Shown here: piece by piece, positions 1-9,022 of the stretch
How the letters are laid out: each line of letters opens with the position of its first letter
Position numbering within the stretch: position 1 is the first letter of the stretch
Origin: Tissierella sp.
GTDB lineage: Bacteria; Bacillota; Clostridia; Tissierellales; Tissierellaceae
Reading direction: 5' to 3'
Length of the DNA: 64,000 bases
NCBI RefSeq assembly: GCF_031460495.1
Contig: NZ_JAVKTS010000003.1
Location: 1 to 64,000, forward strand
Notes under the pieces: generated by a model
The model's database searches: none
Seen by the model: the letters and a program-made list of their open reading frames with translations, nothing else
What the model was told of the DNA's origin: nothing
Made by a program: the position numbers and the translations under genes

Positions 1-5
1 TTTGC

Positions 6-207
6 TGTCAACTGTTTTTTTAAACTTTTTTTAAATCGTTTTTGATTTAAGTTTGTTTAATGTCTCAGCCGACTTTTACTATAATACTCTCTTTTCTTAC
101 TAAAGTCAACTGTTTTTTTGAACTTTTTAAAATCTTTAATCTGATTTGTTTTGCTCAATGTCGCAGCCGACTTTTATTATAATACATGTTTTTTAATACA
201 AAGTCAA
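6..207 (-). promoter_or_regulatory. Tandem rRNA-type promoters, 98-bp period
   Basis: On the minus strand three -35 hexamers lie at 202-207 (TTGACT), 104-109 (TTGACT) and 6-11 (TTGACA), exactly 98 bp apart. The first two are followed after 17 bp by TATTAT at 179-184 and 81-86; the third -10 is beyond the window edge. Each -35 is preceded by an A-rich tract like an UP element, and each -10 is followed by a conserved AAAAGTCGGCTG block. Tandem strong promoters of this design usually drive rRNA operons, so an rRNA operon probably begins just left of base 1. The hexamers and period are seen; the target is inferred. Confidence 0.7.
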
Positions 208-269
208 TACCTTTTTCAAAAAAGTTTACAGCTTTAATCCACCATTCACTTTACACTACTAGTTATTCA

Positions 270-1181
270 TTATCTTACATTTGCTGCTACTGCACTTCCT
301 AGGGCTATAGAATATAGTTTTGTTTCATGATCATCTGCTCTTGATACTAAAACTATAGGAGCTTTAGCACCCATTACTATTCCTGCAGATTTACCCTCAG
401 CAAAATAAGTAATACTCTTACCAATTCCATTACCCATTTCAATATTTGGAACTAAAAGAATATCTGCATCTCCTGCTACTGGAGATTTATATCCCTTAAT
501 TGCAGCAGAGGCAGAAGATACTGCTAAGTCTAATGCCATTGGTCCATCAACTATAGTTCCTTCAGAGAATTTGCCATTTTCACTCATAATCTTTAATTCA
601 TTTGCTTCTACTGTGGCTATCATCTTTGGGTCTACCTTTTCCTTAGCTGCCAAACAAGCTACTTTAACTTCTTCTCTTCCTAATGACTTTACTACTATAA
701 CAGCATTCTCTATAATCTTAACCTTATCTTCTAATGTTGGTTGTAAATTCATCCCACCATCTGTTAAACATATTAACTTCTCATAGTTAGGTATCTGATA
801 TACCATTACATGAGACAGTAGGGAGTCAGTCCTAAGTCCCCATTCCTTATTCAATACTGCTTTTAATAGTATAGATGTATCTACTAATCCTTTCATTATA
901 AAATTAGCTTCTCCATTAGAAACCATTTTAACCCCAATTTCTGCTGCCAAATTTAGGTCTTTTTCATCTATTATTTTGAATTCACTAATATCCAATCCTT
1001 TTTCACGAGCAATTGCAATAGTCTTTTCCTTGTCTCCAATAAGTATAGGCTCTGATATTCCCAACTTACAGCTCTCCACCACTGCTTCAAGCACTTCTTC
1101 ATCATGAGAAGCTACTACTGCTAGTTTCATTTTTCCTTTGTTTTTTAATTCTAGTAATTCTTCCAATCTTTTAATTGTCAT
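270..1181 (-). CDS. ptb: Phosphate butyryltransferase
   Basis: Transfers a butyryl (or other short branched/straight acyl) group between CoA and phosphate, feeding butyrate kinase for ATP formation in fermenting Clostridia; cytoplasmic. The 303-residue length matches the Ptb/Pta family. Visible family stretches include NFIMKGLVDTSILLKAVLN near residue 95 and PNIEMGNGIGKS near residue 245. A GGAGGG ribosome binding site precedes the ATG. No butyrate kinase or branched-chain dehydrogenase gene adjoins it in the window; a partner could lie to the left. Phosphate acetyltransferase is a less likely reading, because the sequence lacks the extra N-terminal region common in Pta. Confidence 0.88.
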   Translation of the reverse strand: MTIKRLEELLELKNKGKMKLAVVASHDEEVLEAVVESCKLGISEPILIGDKEKTIAIAREKGLDISEFKIIDEKDLNLAAEIGVKMVSNGEANFIMKGLVDTSILLKAVLNKEWGLRTDSLLSHVMVYQIPNYEKLICLTDGGMNLQPTLEDKVKIIENAVIVVKSLGREEVKVACLAAKEKVDPKMIATVEANELKIMSENGKFSEGTIVDGPMALDLAVSSASAAIKGYKSPVAGDADILLVPNIEMGNGIGKSITYFAEGKSAGIVMGAKAPIVLVSRADDHETKLYSIALGSAVAANVR

Positions 1182-1207
1182 AATTGTCCCTCCAAATAAT
1201 AATATTA

Positions 1208-2335
1208 TTATAATAATTCCTCTAATCTTTCCTTTTGAATGATCATGTTCTCATCCTGTGGATTTAAGGTGACTGCTTTACTTATATCTATATAAGCATT
1301 CTTTAATTGCCCTAACTGCATATATCCTAGTCCTCTATTAAATAAAAGCTTATAATCATCGGTAATATTCTCAATTCCTTCAGTAAATACATCAATTGCT
1401 TTATCTATATCCCCTATTGAATAGAGGCAAATACCCAACTCATTATAAATATCAGATACTTCTTTATTAAGTTCCAATGCCTCATAGAAATAATCAATAG
1501 CAATCTCGTAATCAGCAAGACCTTTATAACAAGCACCTATAAAATACTTAAGTTCCCACCATTTATTGTAACTAGGCAATAGTTTTAAAAATACTTCCAA
1601 AGCTTTGTCAAATTGACCATGAGATAAATAAGTAAGCCCCGACTCTATTGCTACATCATTTTCTATAAGATCGATCTCTTCTCTTATTTCTTGTAGTCTA
1701 AGCTCGTCCTTATCTAAAGTCAAATACTTTGTCCATATAAGTTTTGCTTTCAAATATTGCTCAAAAAACCTATAATGATAGCCTAACTTATAGTAAGCCA
1801 ATGGATAGCTATTATCTAAATCTAATATAGTTTCTAATTCCCCAGTGGATTTATTCAAAAATTCAATGGCCTCTTCCTCTTCTTCCTTCTCAAAATATTG
1901 CTTTGCTATTTCTTCTAACGCAAGAGAATAATTAAATATTCCATTAATATTCTCAGGATTAATAAATTTTAGTGCTCTAAACAAAACAGCACCATTATCA
2001 TAATCATTATTATCTAATAGCCTAATCCCTTGATAAAATATATATTCTTCAACATTATGGGTGAACGCCATAAGTATATCCTTATACTCTTCTATATGAA
2101 GAAAGTCTTCGTCTACACCCATCAAATAAATAATCCCATCTATTATATGAGTTAAATTGATTTCGTCTTCTAGATTCCCTTCTTTTATTTCACTAACAAG
2201 GACATCAGTTAATATAGGTAAAGGAATAAGCTTATCTCTAGGATATCCTTTAATATCTACTACTGCTTCCTCCTTTAATTCAACAAAAGTAACTTTATCT
2301 GTTTTCTTTTTAAAATAATCATTAATAATATCCAT
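1208..2335 (-). CDS. Tetratricopeptide-repeat protein
   Basis: A 375-residue soluble protein made mostly of TPR-like helical pairs, clearest in the C-terminal half (from about residue 230 on), for example LGICLYSIGDIDKAIDVF and NRGLGYMQLGQLKNAYI. TPRs act as protein-docking scaffolds; no enzymatic domain or signal peptide is visible. It ends 26 bp before the ptb start and begins 15 bp after the membrane protein at 2351-3103, so it is probably in the same transcript as that gene and the radical SAM gene. Its partner is unknown. The family assignment is firm; the function is not recognised. Confidence 0.75.
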   Translation of the reverse strand: MDIINDYFKKKTDKVTFVELKEEAVVDIKGYPRDKLIPLPILTDVLVSEIKEGNLEDEINLTHIIDGIIYLMGVDEDFLHIEEYKDILMAFTHNVEEYIFYQGIRLLDNNDYDNGAVLFRALKFINPENINGIFNYSLALEEIAKQYFEKEEEEEAIEFLNKSTGELETILDLDNSYPLAYYKLGYHYRFFEQYLKAKLIWTKYLTLDKDELRLQEIREEIDLIENDVAIESGLTYLSHGQFDKALEVFLKLLPSYNKWWELKYFIGACYKGLADYEIAIDYFYEALELNKEVSDIYNELGICLYSIGDIDKAIDVFTEGIENITDDYKLLFNRGLGYMQLGQLKNAYIDISKAVTLNPQDENMIIQKERLEELL

Positions 2336-2350
2336 ATATCCACCTTCTAT

Positions 2351-3103
2351 TTAAAATTTATTCATATACATTCTTTTTCTTCTAGTACTAGTACTTAAAA
2401 GCTTATACAAATGCCCTCTATAAATCATTAGGAAAGAAAATATTCCTTGCCCTAATAAATACTTTATAATGCCTACTATATCTAAACTAAATGCTGTAAA
2501 TATATGAGTAGCAAATAAATCCGTTATAATGCTGCCAGTCAGAAAAAACAAAGCTATATATAGTACTACATTGGGTATCAACCAGTTTAACCAATTTTCC
2601 TTCATAAAATCAACTGCATACATTATACTATCCATAGGTTCTAAAGTCTTTAAATACAGCGTCTCTGGCAAAGCATTCAGTATAACTAATACTGAGATAC
2701 TAACGATTATACTTAGGTAAACGCCATTTGGTCCTAAAATTCTAGTAACAGTATCTAATAAGAAGCTTCCTATCCAAGCAAAGAAAAATATCGTATATAT
2801 CTTTCTAAGAAAATATTTAAATCCATCTTTAAAATCTTGAAATGTTATTTTATTATAATTTATTATATTAAATAGTAGATATAAATAGTTGGAAATCATA
2901 CTTGCACTAAATATAGCTAAAATGATTCCAGCAAATATGGATAATACCCCTGTAAACAAAGTCAAGACAACTCTATATATAACAAGATTTATTGCTATAT
3001 ATACGATTCCAGTAAGAATAATAGGCAAATTACTTAATAGACTAGTGATTGTCTTCTTTATAGTTTTTTTATTGATTAATAAAAAATCTTGTAAAATTTC
3101 CAA
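2351..3103 (-). CDS. Polytopic membrane protein, unknown
   Basis: I do not recognise a named family. The 250 residues are strongly hydrophobic, with about six membrane segments separated by short basic loops and a basic tail (STRRKRMYMNKF). The start is a TTG placed 8 bases after AAGGAG, and it directly abuts the stop codon of the radical SAM gene upstream (4873-3104), which implies translational coupling. Together with the TPR gene downstream this makes a three-gene unit. Role unknown; a transport or envelope function would only be a guess. Confidence 0.65.
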   Translation of the reverse strand: MEILQDFLLINKKTIKKTITSLLSNLPIILTGIVYIAINLVIYRVVLTLFTGVLSIFAGIILAIFSASMISNYLYLLFNIINYNKITFQDFKDGFKYFLRKIYTIFFFAWIGSFLLDTVTRILGPNGVYLSIIVSISVLVILNALPETLYLKTLEPMDSIMYAVDFMKENWLNWLIPNVVLYIALFFLTGSIITDLFATHIFTAFSLDIVGIIKYLLGQGIFSFLMIYRGHLYKLLSTSTRRKRMYMNKF

Positions 3104-4873
3104 TTAAATCAGCTCCTTTATTATATGGCTAATATCATAGGTCTTACATCTATTTATTACTCCCTTTTGATAATGGAATAATATATTTACTTGATTATCT
3201 TCATCCTTATAATTATAGCCATTATTAATTATTTTAAAAATGTCAACTTCAAATGTTCCAAAAGCTACATTCTTAATTACTTTTTTAGTTGGTATGTCTT
3301 CGTACTCTTTCAAATATTCTCTAATTACTCTTTCATCCTTTAATATTTCATGAATACTCTTTTGATCTAAATCTCCTTCAACAGGCTTCATACCTATAGG
3401 CATTTTAGAATCTTTATTGTTTTTAATAAAATCAAACCTTAACAGTTCAATAAATACATTAAGATCATGAAACTCTTTATGTTTATAAAACTCTATTAAT
3501 ATTTCATATAATCTATTTCTACTGTTGGAAACTTTATTATATTCATTTGCTTCCCAGAACAAAGAGAAATCCTCATAGAAATCAAATGCATTGTCATAAT
3601 GATTAATGACTATATATTCTAAAGAATTTTCAAAATACCCTTCATTATAATATTTATCTACTAAATCTTCTATAGATTTTAATTTAAGTATATCCATATA
3701 TTTTATAAAATCATTCTCTAATATCTCATATGGTGGCTTATCTAAATACATAAATCCATATTTGTCTTGATCTTTTCTTAGGCCCGAACCCTTTAGTAAT
3801 TTTAAAAATCCTAATTGTATCTTCTCAGGTCTAATTTCATATACATCATTAAATGATTTCTTAAATGAACTATATCCTTCGTAAGGAAGTCCAGCAATTA
3901 GGTCTAAATGTTGATGAATGTTTTTATATGATTTTATCTCCTTAGTGATTTCTCTTAGTTTATTAAAATCAGTAATTCTCCCAATTGCCTCTATTGTGTC
4001 CACATTAGTTGACTGCACACCTACTTCAAATTGAAATAGGCCTTCCTTTACAGTGGATAAGAAGTCCATCATCTCTCGATCCAGTAAATGTGCTGTGACC
4101 TCGAAATGAAAATTAATATTTTCTGGATTCTTATCTATAATAAAATTCATTATCTCTATTGCATATTCCTTATTTGCGTTGAAGGTTCTATCTACAAATT
4201 TGACCTGCCTTACTTTAGCTTCTATTAAATTGTTTAACTCTTCCTTTACTCTCTCTATTTCAAAATACCTTACCCCTTTAATGGTTGATGATAAACAAAA
4301 TTCACAATTGAAGGGACATCCCCTAGAGCTTTCAAAGTATATTATTTTGTTTTCAAATTCATTACCTAAGTCTTTATAGGGTGATGGTAGTATATTTAAG
4401 TCCTTAATCAAAGGTCTTGGAGAGTTTTTAATAATTCTATTCTCTTGATTATAAATTAATCCCTTTATATTAGCATAATCTTCATTATTATCCATCAGAT
4501 TCCCTATTAATTCCCTAAAGGTCTCTTCTCCCTCACCATATACTATAAAATCAACAAAGGGATTGTCCTCAATAATCTTCTCCCCATCAAAAGAAACTTC
4601 TGGTCCACCTAGCATTATCTTTATCTTAGGATTCACAATTTTTAAGGTTTGTGCTATCTCTAAAGTCTCTGATAAATTCCATATGTAAGTAGAGAACCCT
4701 ATAATATCTGGATTGCTCTTATATAAATCTGAAACTATAGAATCTAAGCTTTGATTTATTGTATATTCTTTTATTTCTGCTTCAATTATATCAGAAACAA
4801 ATTCCTTTAAATATCTAATGGCTAAACAAGAGTGAATAAATTTGGAATTCAATGTAGTTAATATTACATTCAT
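3104..4873 (-). CDS. B12-binding domain radical SAM protein (DUF4080 type)
   Basis: A 589-residue radical SAM enzyme. The N-terminal roughly 140 residues look like a cobalamin-binding fold (GFSTYIWN and MLGGPEVSFDG). The radical SAM core follows with the [4Fe-4S] motif CPFNCEFC near residue 185, and the C-terminal part matches the DUF4080 type seen in Clostridia. Such proteins use SAM, and often cobalamin, for radical methylation or rearrangement; the substrate is unknown. RBS GGAAGG precedes the ATG. It heads a likely operon with the next two minus-strand genes. Family is certain; substrate cannot be read from sequence. Confidence 0.85.
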   Translation of the reverse strand: MNVILTTLNSKFIHSCLAIRYLKEFVSDIIEAEIKEYTINQSLDSIVSDLYKSNPDIIGFSTYIWNLSETLEIAQTLKIVNPKIKIMLGGPEVSFDGEKIIEDNPFVDFIVYGEGEETFRELIGNLMDNNEDYANIKGLIYNQENRIIKNSPRPLIKDLNILPSPYKDLGNEFENKIIYFESSRGCPFNCEFCLSSTIKGVRYFEIERVKEELNNLIEAKVRQVKFVDRTFNANKEYAIEIMNFIIDKNPENINFHFEVTAHLLDREMMDFLSTVKEGLFQFEVGVQSTNVDTIEAIGRITDFNKLREITKEIKSYKNIHQHLDLIAGLPYEGYSSFKKSFNDVYEIRPEKIQLGFLKLLKGSGLRKDQDKYGFMYLDKPPYEILENDFIKYMDILKLKSIEDLVDKYYNEGYFENSLEYIVINHYDNAFDFYEDFSLFWEANEYNKVSNSRNRLYEILIEFYKHKEFHDLNVFIELLRFDFIKNNKDSKMPIGMKPVEGDLDQKSIHEILKDERVIREYLKEYEDIPTKKVIKNVAFGTFEVDIFKIINNGYNYKDEDNQVNILFHYQKGVINRCKTYDISHIIKELI

Positions 4874-4972
4874 CTATATACCTTCCTTTTTTTGTATTAA
4901 ATACATTATAACACTACTTTTTAGTCTTATACACCATAAAATAAGTAAATATTTAGATTAACCATTGAACTT

Positions 4973-5005
4973 TTGACAAAATTCTTATAGAATAGATTGT
5001 ATAAT
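4973..5005 (+). promoter_or_regulatory. Possible promoter for small ORF
   Basis: TTGACA at 4973-4978 and TATAAT at 5000-5005 precede the small gene at 5027. The spacer is 21 bp, longer than the usual 17, so either the pairing is non-optimal or only one of the two hexamers is used. Confidence 0.35.
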
Positions 5006-5026
5006 ACAAGAGGAAGGAGATAATCC

Positions 5027-5221
5027 ATGAGAGAGTTTGATAAGATTTCTATTCAAGAAATGTCTAAGGATGATATGCTTTTAATTATTGAGGCCTTGGA
5101 GTATACAGGCAACAATACTAAAATAGATGATTTTTTAGCTTTAAAAGATAGTATAGTTGAGGAGCTAAGTTCTTTGGCGGAAATTGGCGAAAAAGATTTC
5201 CTAGAATATTTAAAGAAATAG
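5027..5221 (+). CDS. Small acidic protein, unknown
   Basis: A 64-residue, mostly alpha-helical, acidic protein with no cysteine, membrane segment or recognised domain. The ATG follows an AGGAAGGAG ribosome binding site 6-7 bases upstream, and a promoter-like element sits before it, so it is probably real. It is one of the few plus-strand genes here, a lone cistron that ends inside a hairpin shared with the convergent gene. I do not recognise the family. Confidence 0.6.
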   Translation: MREFDKISIQEMSKDDMLLIIEALEYTGNNTKIDDFLALKDSIVEELSSLAEIGEKDFLEYLKK

Positions 5222-5244
5222 ACCCATATAAGGGTCTATCTTTT
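5219..5244. terminator. Bidirectional terminator with both stop codons inside
   Basis: TAGACCC (5219-5225) pairs with GGGTCTA (5232-5238) around a six-base loop, followed by TCTTTT. The stop codons of the two convergent genes (TAG on each strand) are built into the two arms. Confidence 0.7.
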
Positions 5245-6195
5245 AAATAAGTACATACCAGTTTTTGTCTGGACTAGAGAAGTAAGGCTATTGCCCTTTA
5301 CTTCTTTTTTTATTACTTTTGTATCACCAAGTAAGGAATGAAAAAATATCTCACCCTCAGTATAAGAAAAAACATCTGGCAAAATATATTCCTTTATTAC
5401 CAATTGAGCAGGGTCTATTCTAGACTTTCGTAGTCTTAAAACATAATTTCCAAGATTAGTATAAAACTTCGGAATATCATATTCTCGATTTTGCAAATAC
5501 ATAAAATCATATAGGATGCTACCTATAAAAGTCTCTAGCTCTACCTTGTTCAACACATCTATGCAATCTTCTAAATATACAAATCTATTGCTTTTAATTC
5601 CATTTAGAGTATTTAACAAATGTATTCTTTCTTTTTCAAATTCTATTTTAAATTTTCCTGGATAATCTAATATTTCAATTCTATAATACTTTTTATATTT
5701 ATCTATAAACTCTCTTTGAGAAAAGCCAATAGCATTTTCCTTAAGCTTGTCTATTATATTTTCTTCCTTATTAAGGACTAAATATAGTAAGTATCCAGTA
5801 TATATTGAATCAAAAAGACTTTGCAAATTCCCTGTTGAAAACATTACATTTTTTATTACTTCTTCCTCAATTACCCTATATTCCTGATTTACTAATACCA
5901 ATGGTATTATCCTACTAATGATTGAATCATCTTTTTCTTTCCAATATATATCGGGATTTACTCTTCCTTGTGTATTCAGCAAGGAAGAGTTCTCACCATT
6001 CCTGTAACTTACCCATAGCTTTAATTCTTCTACAAATCTAGTATAGTCTATCCTAATTCCATGTTCATCTACCATAGGCATTAATGCCTTTATTGCAATT
6101 ACAGTTAATTGTGATATATAACTATATCTCTTATTTCTATTAAAGTCTTCTTTAAATACATTTAACAACAATTGTTCTAGATCTATTATTTCCAT
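5236..6195 (-). CDS. Hypothetical protein
   Basis: A 319-residue soluble protein of unrecognised family. It is largely helical with no signal peptide. The segment ISRIIPLVLVN near residue 93 is faintly like the helical core of ADP-ribosylglycohydrolases, but the metal-binding acidic motifs of that family are not evident, so I do not assign it. The ATG lies 4 bp after the argS stop with only a weak ribosome binding site (AAAGAATG), suggesting coupled translation at the end of the argS transcript. Function unknown. Confidence 0.55.
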   Translation of the reverse strand: MEIIDLEQLLLNVFKEDFNRNKRYSYISQLTVIAIKALMPMVDEHGIRIDYTRFVEELKLWVSYRNGENSSLLNTQGRVNPDIYWKEKDDSIISRIIPLVLVNQEYRVIEEEVIKNVMFSTGNLQSLFDSIYTGYLLYLVLNKEENIIDKLKENAIGFSQREFIDKYKKYYRIEILDYPGKFKIEFEKERIHLLNTLNGIKSNRFVYLEDCIDVLNKVELETFIGSILYDFMYLQNREYDIPKFYTNLGNYVLRLRKSRIDPAQLVIKEYILPDVFSYTEGEIFFHSLLGDTKVIKKEVKGNSLTSLVQTKTGMYLFKR

Positions 6196-6199
6196 ATAT

Positions 6200-7900
6200 C
6201 TACATTCTTTCTGGTGCTTTCATCCCAAGTAAGTCTAATCCTGTCTTTAAAACAGTTTTAGCTGCAAAGGATAACATAAGTCTTGCTTTCTTTAATTCTA
6301 CATCCTCTACAATTATTTGGCATGCATTATAGAATTTATTATAAGCCTTTGCTATTTCAATTATATGTCTAGTAATAAAATACGGTTCATTCTTTTCCAT
6401 AGAATCTACTACTACCCTTGGGAAATCATATAAAAGTCTAGAAATATTTATCTCTTCTTCAGTACTTAAAAGGCTATAGTCCACATTGTCATCTATATTA
6501 AACTCTCCTCTTTCAAGAAGTGAATTTATCCTTGCATGAGTATATTGAACATAAGGACCAGTTTCACCTTCAAAACTTAAGGTCTTATCCCAAGAGAATA
6601 CATAATCTTTAATTCTTTGATTAAATAATTCTTGGAATATTACTGCACCTATACCGACTTGTTTTGCTACTTCATCTTTATTTTCTAGTTTTGGATTTCT
6701 TTCATTTATTATATTGAGGGTATTATTGACTGCCTTATTTAGGACATCCTCCAGGAATACAACTCTTCCTTTTCTAGTAGATAAAGTCCCATCTTCTAGA
6801 CTTACCATTCCAAATGGAATATGGATACAATCTTTTGCCCATTCATGCCCCATAAGTTCTATTACTTTCATCCAAGCTTTAAAATGAAGATTTTGTTGAG
6901 AAGCTACTACATATATGTTTTTATAGAAATCATATGTTTTCTTCCTGTAGAAAGCAGCTGCAATATCCCTTGTAGTATATAATGTAGATCCATCACTCTT
7001 CATTATAAGCGCTGGTGGCATTCCATGCTCTTCCAAATCTACTAAATATGCACCATCTGATTCTTTTAACAGATTTTTTGATTTTAATTCTTCGATTACT
7101 GCAGGCATTTTGTCAGAATAAAAGGATTCACCAGCATAGGAATCAAATTTAATATTCAACATATCATATACCTTATTGAATTCTTGTAAGCTTATCTCTC
7201 TAATCCATTCCCATAATGCTACTGCTTCTTCATTGCCATTTTCTAATTCCTTAAACCAGTATCTAGCTTCATCTCTTAGTTCTTCCTTTTCTTCAGCTTC
7301 TGCATTAAATCTAACATATAGTTTTAATAGTTCATTTATAGGATCAGCTTCTATTGCTTTCCTATCGCCCCATTTCTTATATGCAGAAATAAGCATACCA
7401 AATTGAGTACCATAATCCCCTAAGTGATTAATAGCAACTGTATCAAATCCAAGGAAAGTATATATCTTATATAAGGCATTTCCTATAACAGTTGTTCTAA
7501 TATGCCCTATATGGAAGGGCTTTGCGATATTTGGTGATGAATACTCAACTATAACAGTTTTACCATTTCCCATATCAGAAGAACCGTACTTAGTCTGTTT
7601 TTCCTTAATCTCATTTAAAGTACTTTCAGTAAGTTTATCTTTATTAATAAAGAAATTTAGATATGGTCCATTATTTTCTATCTTTTCAAAGTACTTATTA
7701 TCCCCAAATTTTCCTGCTAACTCCTCAGCAATAACTGGTGGTGCCTTTCTAAAAGCTTTTGCTAACCTAAATACCGGAAAAGCGTAATCACCCATATCAT
7801 ATGATGGCGGCACTTCTATTAAAGAAGATATTTCTTCTTCTGTAAGAGCATCTACTTCAGACTGAATTAATTTAACAACTTCTTCTCTAAAATTTAACAT
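6200..7900 (-). CDS. argS: Arginyl-tRNA synthetase
   Basis: Class Ia aminoacyl-tRNA synthetase charging tRNA-Arg. The 566 residues include an N-terminal Add-1 type domain, the HIGH signature (KPFHIGHIRTT, near residue 130), a KMSKS-equivalent loop STRKGRVV near residue 375, and the DALR anticodon-binding domain ending GMKAPERM, the usual ArgRS terminus. AAGGAGG precedes the ATG. Expression is probably controlled by the T-box leader immediately upstream, whose terminator hairpin ends about 20 bases before the ribosome binding site. Confidence 0.97.
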   Translation of the reverse strand: MLNFREEVVKLIQSEVDALTEEEISSLIEVPPSYDMGDYAFPVFRLAKAFRKAPPVIAEELAGKFGDNKYFEKIENNGPYLNFFINKDKLTESTLNEIKEKQTKYGSSDMGNGKTVIVEYSSPNIAKPFHIGHIRTTVIGNALYKIYTFLGFDTVAINHLGDYGTQFGMLISAYKKWGDRKAIEADPINELLKLYVRFNAEAEEKEELRDEARYWFKELENGNEEAVALWEWIREISLQEFNKVYDMLNIKFDSYAGESFYSDKMPAVIEELKSKNLLKESDGAYLVDLEEHGMPPALIMKSDGSTLYTTRDIAAAFYRKKTYDFYKNIYVVASQQNLHFKAWMKVIELMGHEWAKDCIHIPFGMVSLEDGTLSTRKGRVVFLEDVLNKAVNNTLNIINERNPKLENKDEVAKQVGIGAVIFQELFNQRIKDYVFSWDKTLSFEGETGPYVQYTHARINSLLERGEFNIDDNVDYSLLSTEEEINISRLLYDFPRVVVDSMEKNEPYFITRHIIEIAKAYNKFYNACQIIVEDVELKKARLMLSFAAKTVLKTGLDLLGMKAPERM

Positions 7901-7917
7901 CTTCCCAACCTCCTTAA

Positions 7918-8150
7918 AATAGTAAAGCTCCCGTCTCTAAAATAAGAGACGAGAGCTAACCCGTGATACCACTCTTGTTGGCATAATATATGCCCACTCG
8001 AAATTTTAACGCTACTAGCGTAATATCCTACTCATTTCAGATATATTCTCCTGAGTTCTCTTCAAATATTTCCTATGTACTGGCTTCCACCAACCCAGCT
8101 CGCTTTTCCACGGTAAATACCTTACTCTCTCAATCTACGAATTGTTATAT
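7918..8150 (-). promoter_or_regulatory. T-box leader of argS
   Basis: Read on the minus strand, the leader contains the T-box antiterminator core GAGTGGTATCACGGG (near 7960-7975), then a terminator hairpin with arms AGCTCTCGTCTCT and AGAGACGGGAGCT (about 7926-7957). T-boxes bind uncharged tRNA through a specifier triplet. A candidate AGA (arginine) lies at 8059-8061 just 5' of an ACUC strand that could close Stem I with GAGU. The T-box is clear; the specifier was chosen by eye without folding. Confidence 0.88.
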
Positions 8151-8164
8151 AATTATTACTATAT

Positions 8165-8193
8165 AATATACAATATTAGATAGATAAATACAA
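8165..8193 (-). promoter_or_regulatory. argS promoter
   Basis: Minus-strand TTGTAT at 8188-8193, 17-bp spacer, TATATT at 8165-8170, just before the T-box leader. The remaining bases up to 8290 are AT-rich with no gene visible. Confidence 0.55.
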
Positions 8194-8290
8194 GGTTTAT
8201 TTAAAAATATTCTATTAATATATACTTTTTAATACTATTGCTATTCACTCACATCCCAAAACAACAATTTCCCTTATTTAATTTACCTAA

Positions 8291-8899
8291 CTAATTGTCA
8301 TATTGGTGATTATTAAGTCTTTTGTTATGAATCACTGTAAATACTATTCGACCTACACCCATACATAGAATTGTCATAGCATTAAATGCAACTATTATAG
8401 ACTTGTATTCTTCAGGCATACCGATTAAGAACAGCATATAAAAAAGTCCAACAAACAATCCAAATACAAAATAGAGTGGTCTCAAGATTGCTTTTGATTT
8501 TGCTATTACTTCCATATCGCTCACTAAATAAACATTACCTATAATAAGATAACTTACAGCTTCACCTAAGTGTAATGTTAAAAATTGATGCAAAAATAAA
8601 CCAATATAATAGTTTTGATTTATCCTTTGCAAAATAAGAAATGTAAGCATAGCAAAAATTAAATTAATCCCAATTCCTCCAGATGCAATAAAAATATTTT
8701 GTTTTCGATTTAGTAATCTTGCCTTTTCCATATCAACAGGTAGAGGCGTAGAGAAAAATAAATATGGCTTTACAGTTACCTGCCACCAGTTCTTCTTACA
8801 TCCATATTTGTAATAAAGAAGTGCATGACCAATCTCGTGCAGATAAATCACTAAATACAATGCTAAATAACTTATAAAAATGCTAATTGACATTTTCAA
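8291..8899 (-). CDS. M50-like membrane zinc metalloprotease
   Basis: A 202-residue integral membrane protein with the zinc motif HEIGHA near residue 21 inside the first membrane helix, as in site-2-protease (M50) enzymes. Four or five further hydrophobic helices follow. The usual NPxPxxPLDG second motif is replaced by GNVYLVSDMEV, whose Asp could supply the third ligand, so the protein is a divergent, perhaps non-canonical member. The start is probably the TTG 7 bases after GGAGG; an ATG 6 bases further in is the alternative. It is monocistronic and its substrate is unknown. Confidence 0.65.
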   Translation of the reverse strand: MKMSISIFISYLALYLVIYLHEIGHALLYYKYGCKKNWWQVTVKPYLFFSTPLPVDMEKARLLNRKQNIFIASGGIGINLIFAMLTFLILQRINQNYYIGLFLHQFLTLHLGEAVSYLIIGNVYLVSDMEVIAKSKAILRPLYFVFGLFVGLFYMLFLIGMPEEYKSIIVAFNAMTILCMGVGRIVFTVIHNKRLNNHQYDN

Positions 8900-8996
8900 A
8901 CAATCTCCTCCCTTAGACTCCTCTACAACATCCTAAATAATAGTCAATAGCCCATGTCAATATCTTTTCTCATTCTTTTTATTTGTACATATAATT

Positions 8997-9022
8997 AAAG
9001 ATAGGGTCAACCCTATCTTTTT
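8997..9022. terminator. Terminator hairpin
   Basis: AAAGATAGGG (8997-9006) pairs with CCCTATCTTT (9011-9020) around TCAA. It overlaps the stop of the MerR-methyltransferase gene and lies between two minus-strand genes. The T-tail is better on the plus strand than on the minus. Confidence 0.6.

Noticed and set aside
5236-6195. ADP-ribosylglycohydrolase
   Set aside because: Only one short hydrophobic segment is similar; the metal-binding motifs are absent.
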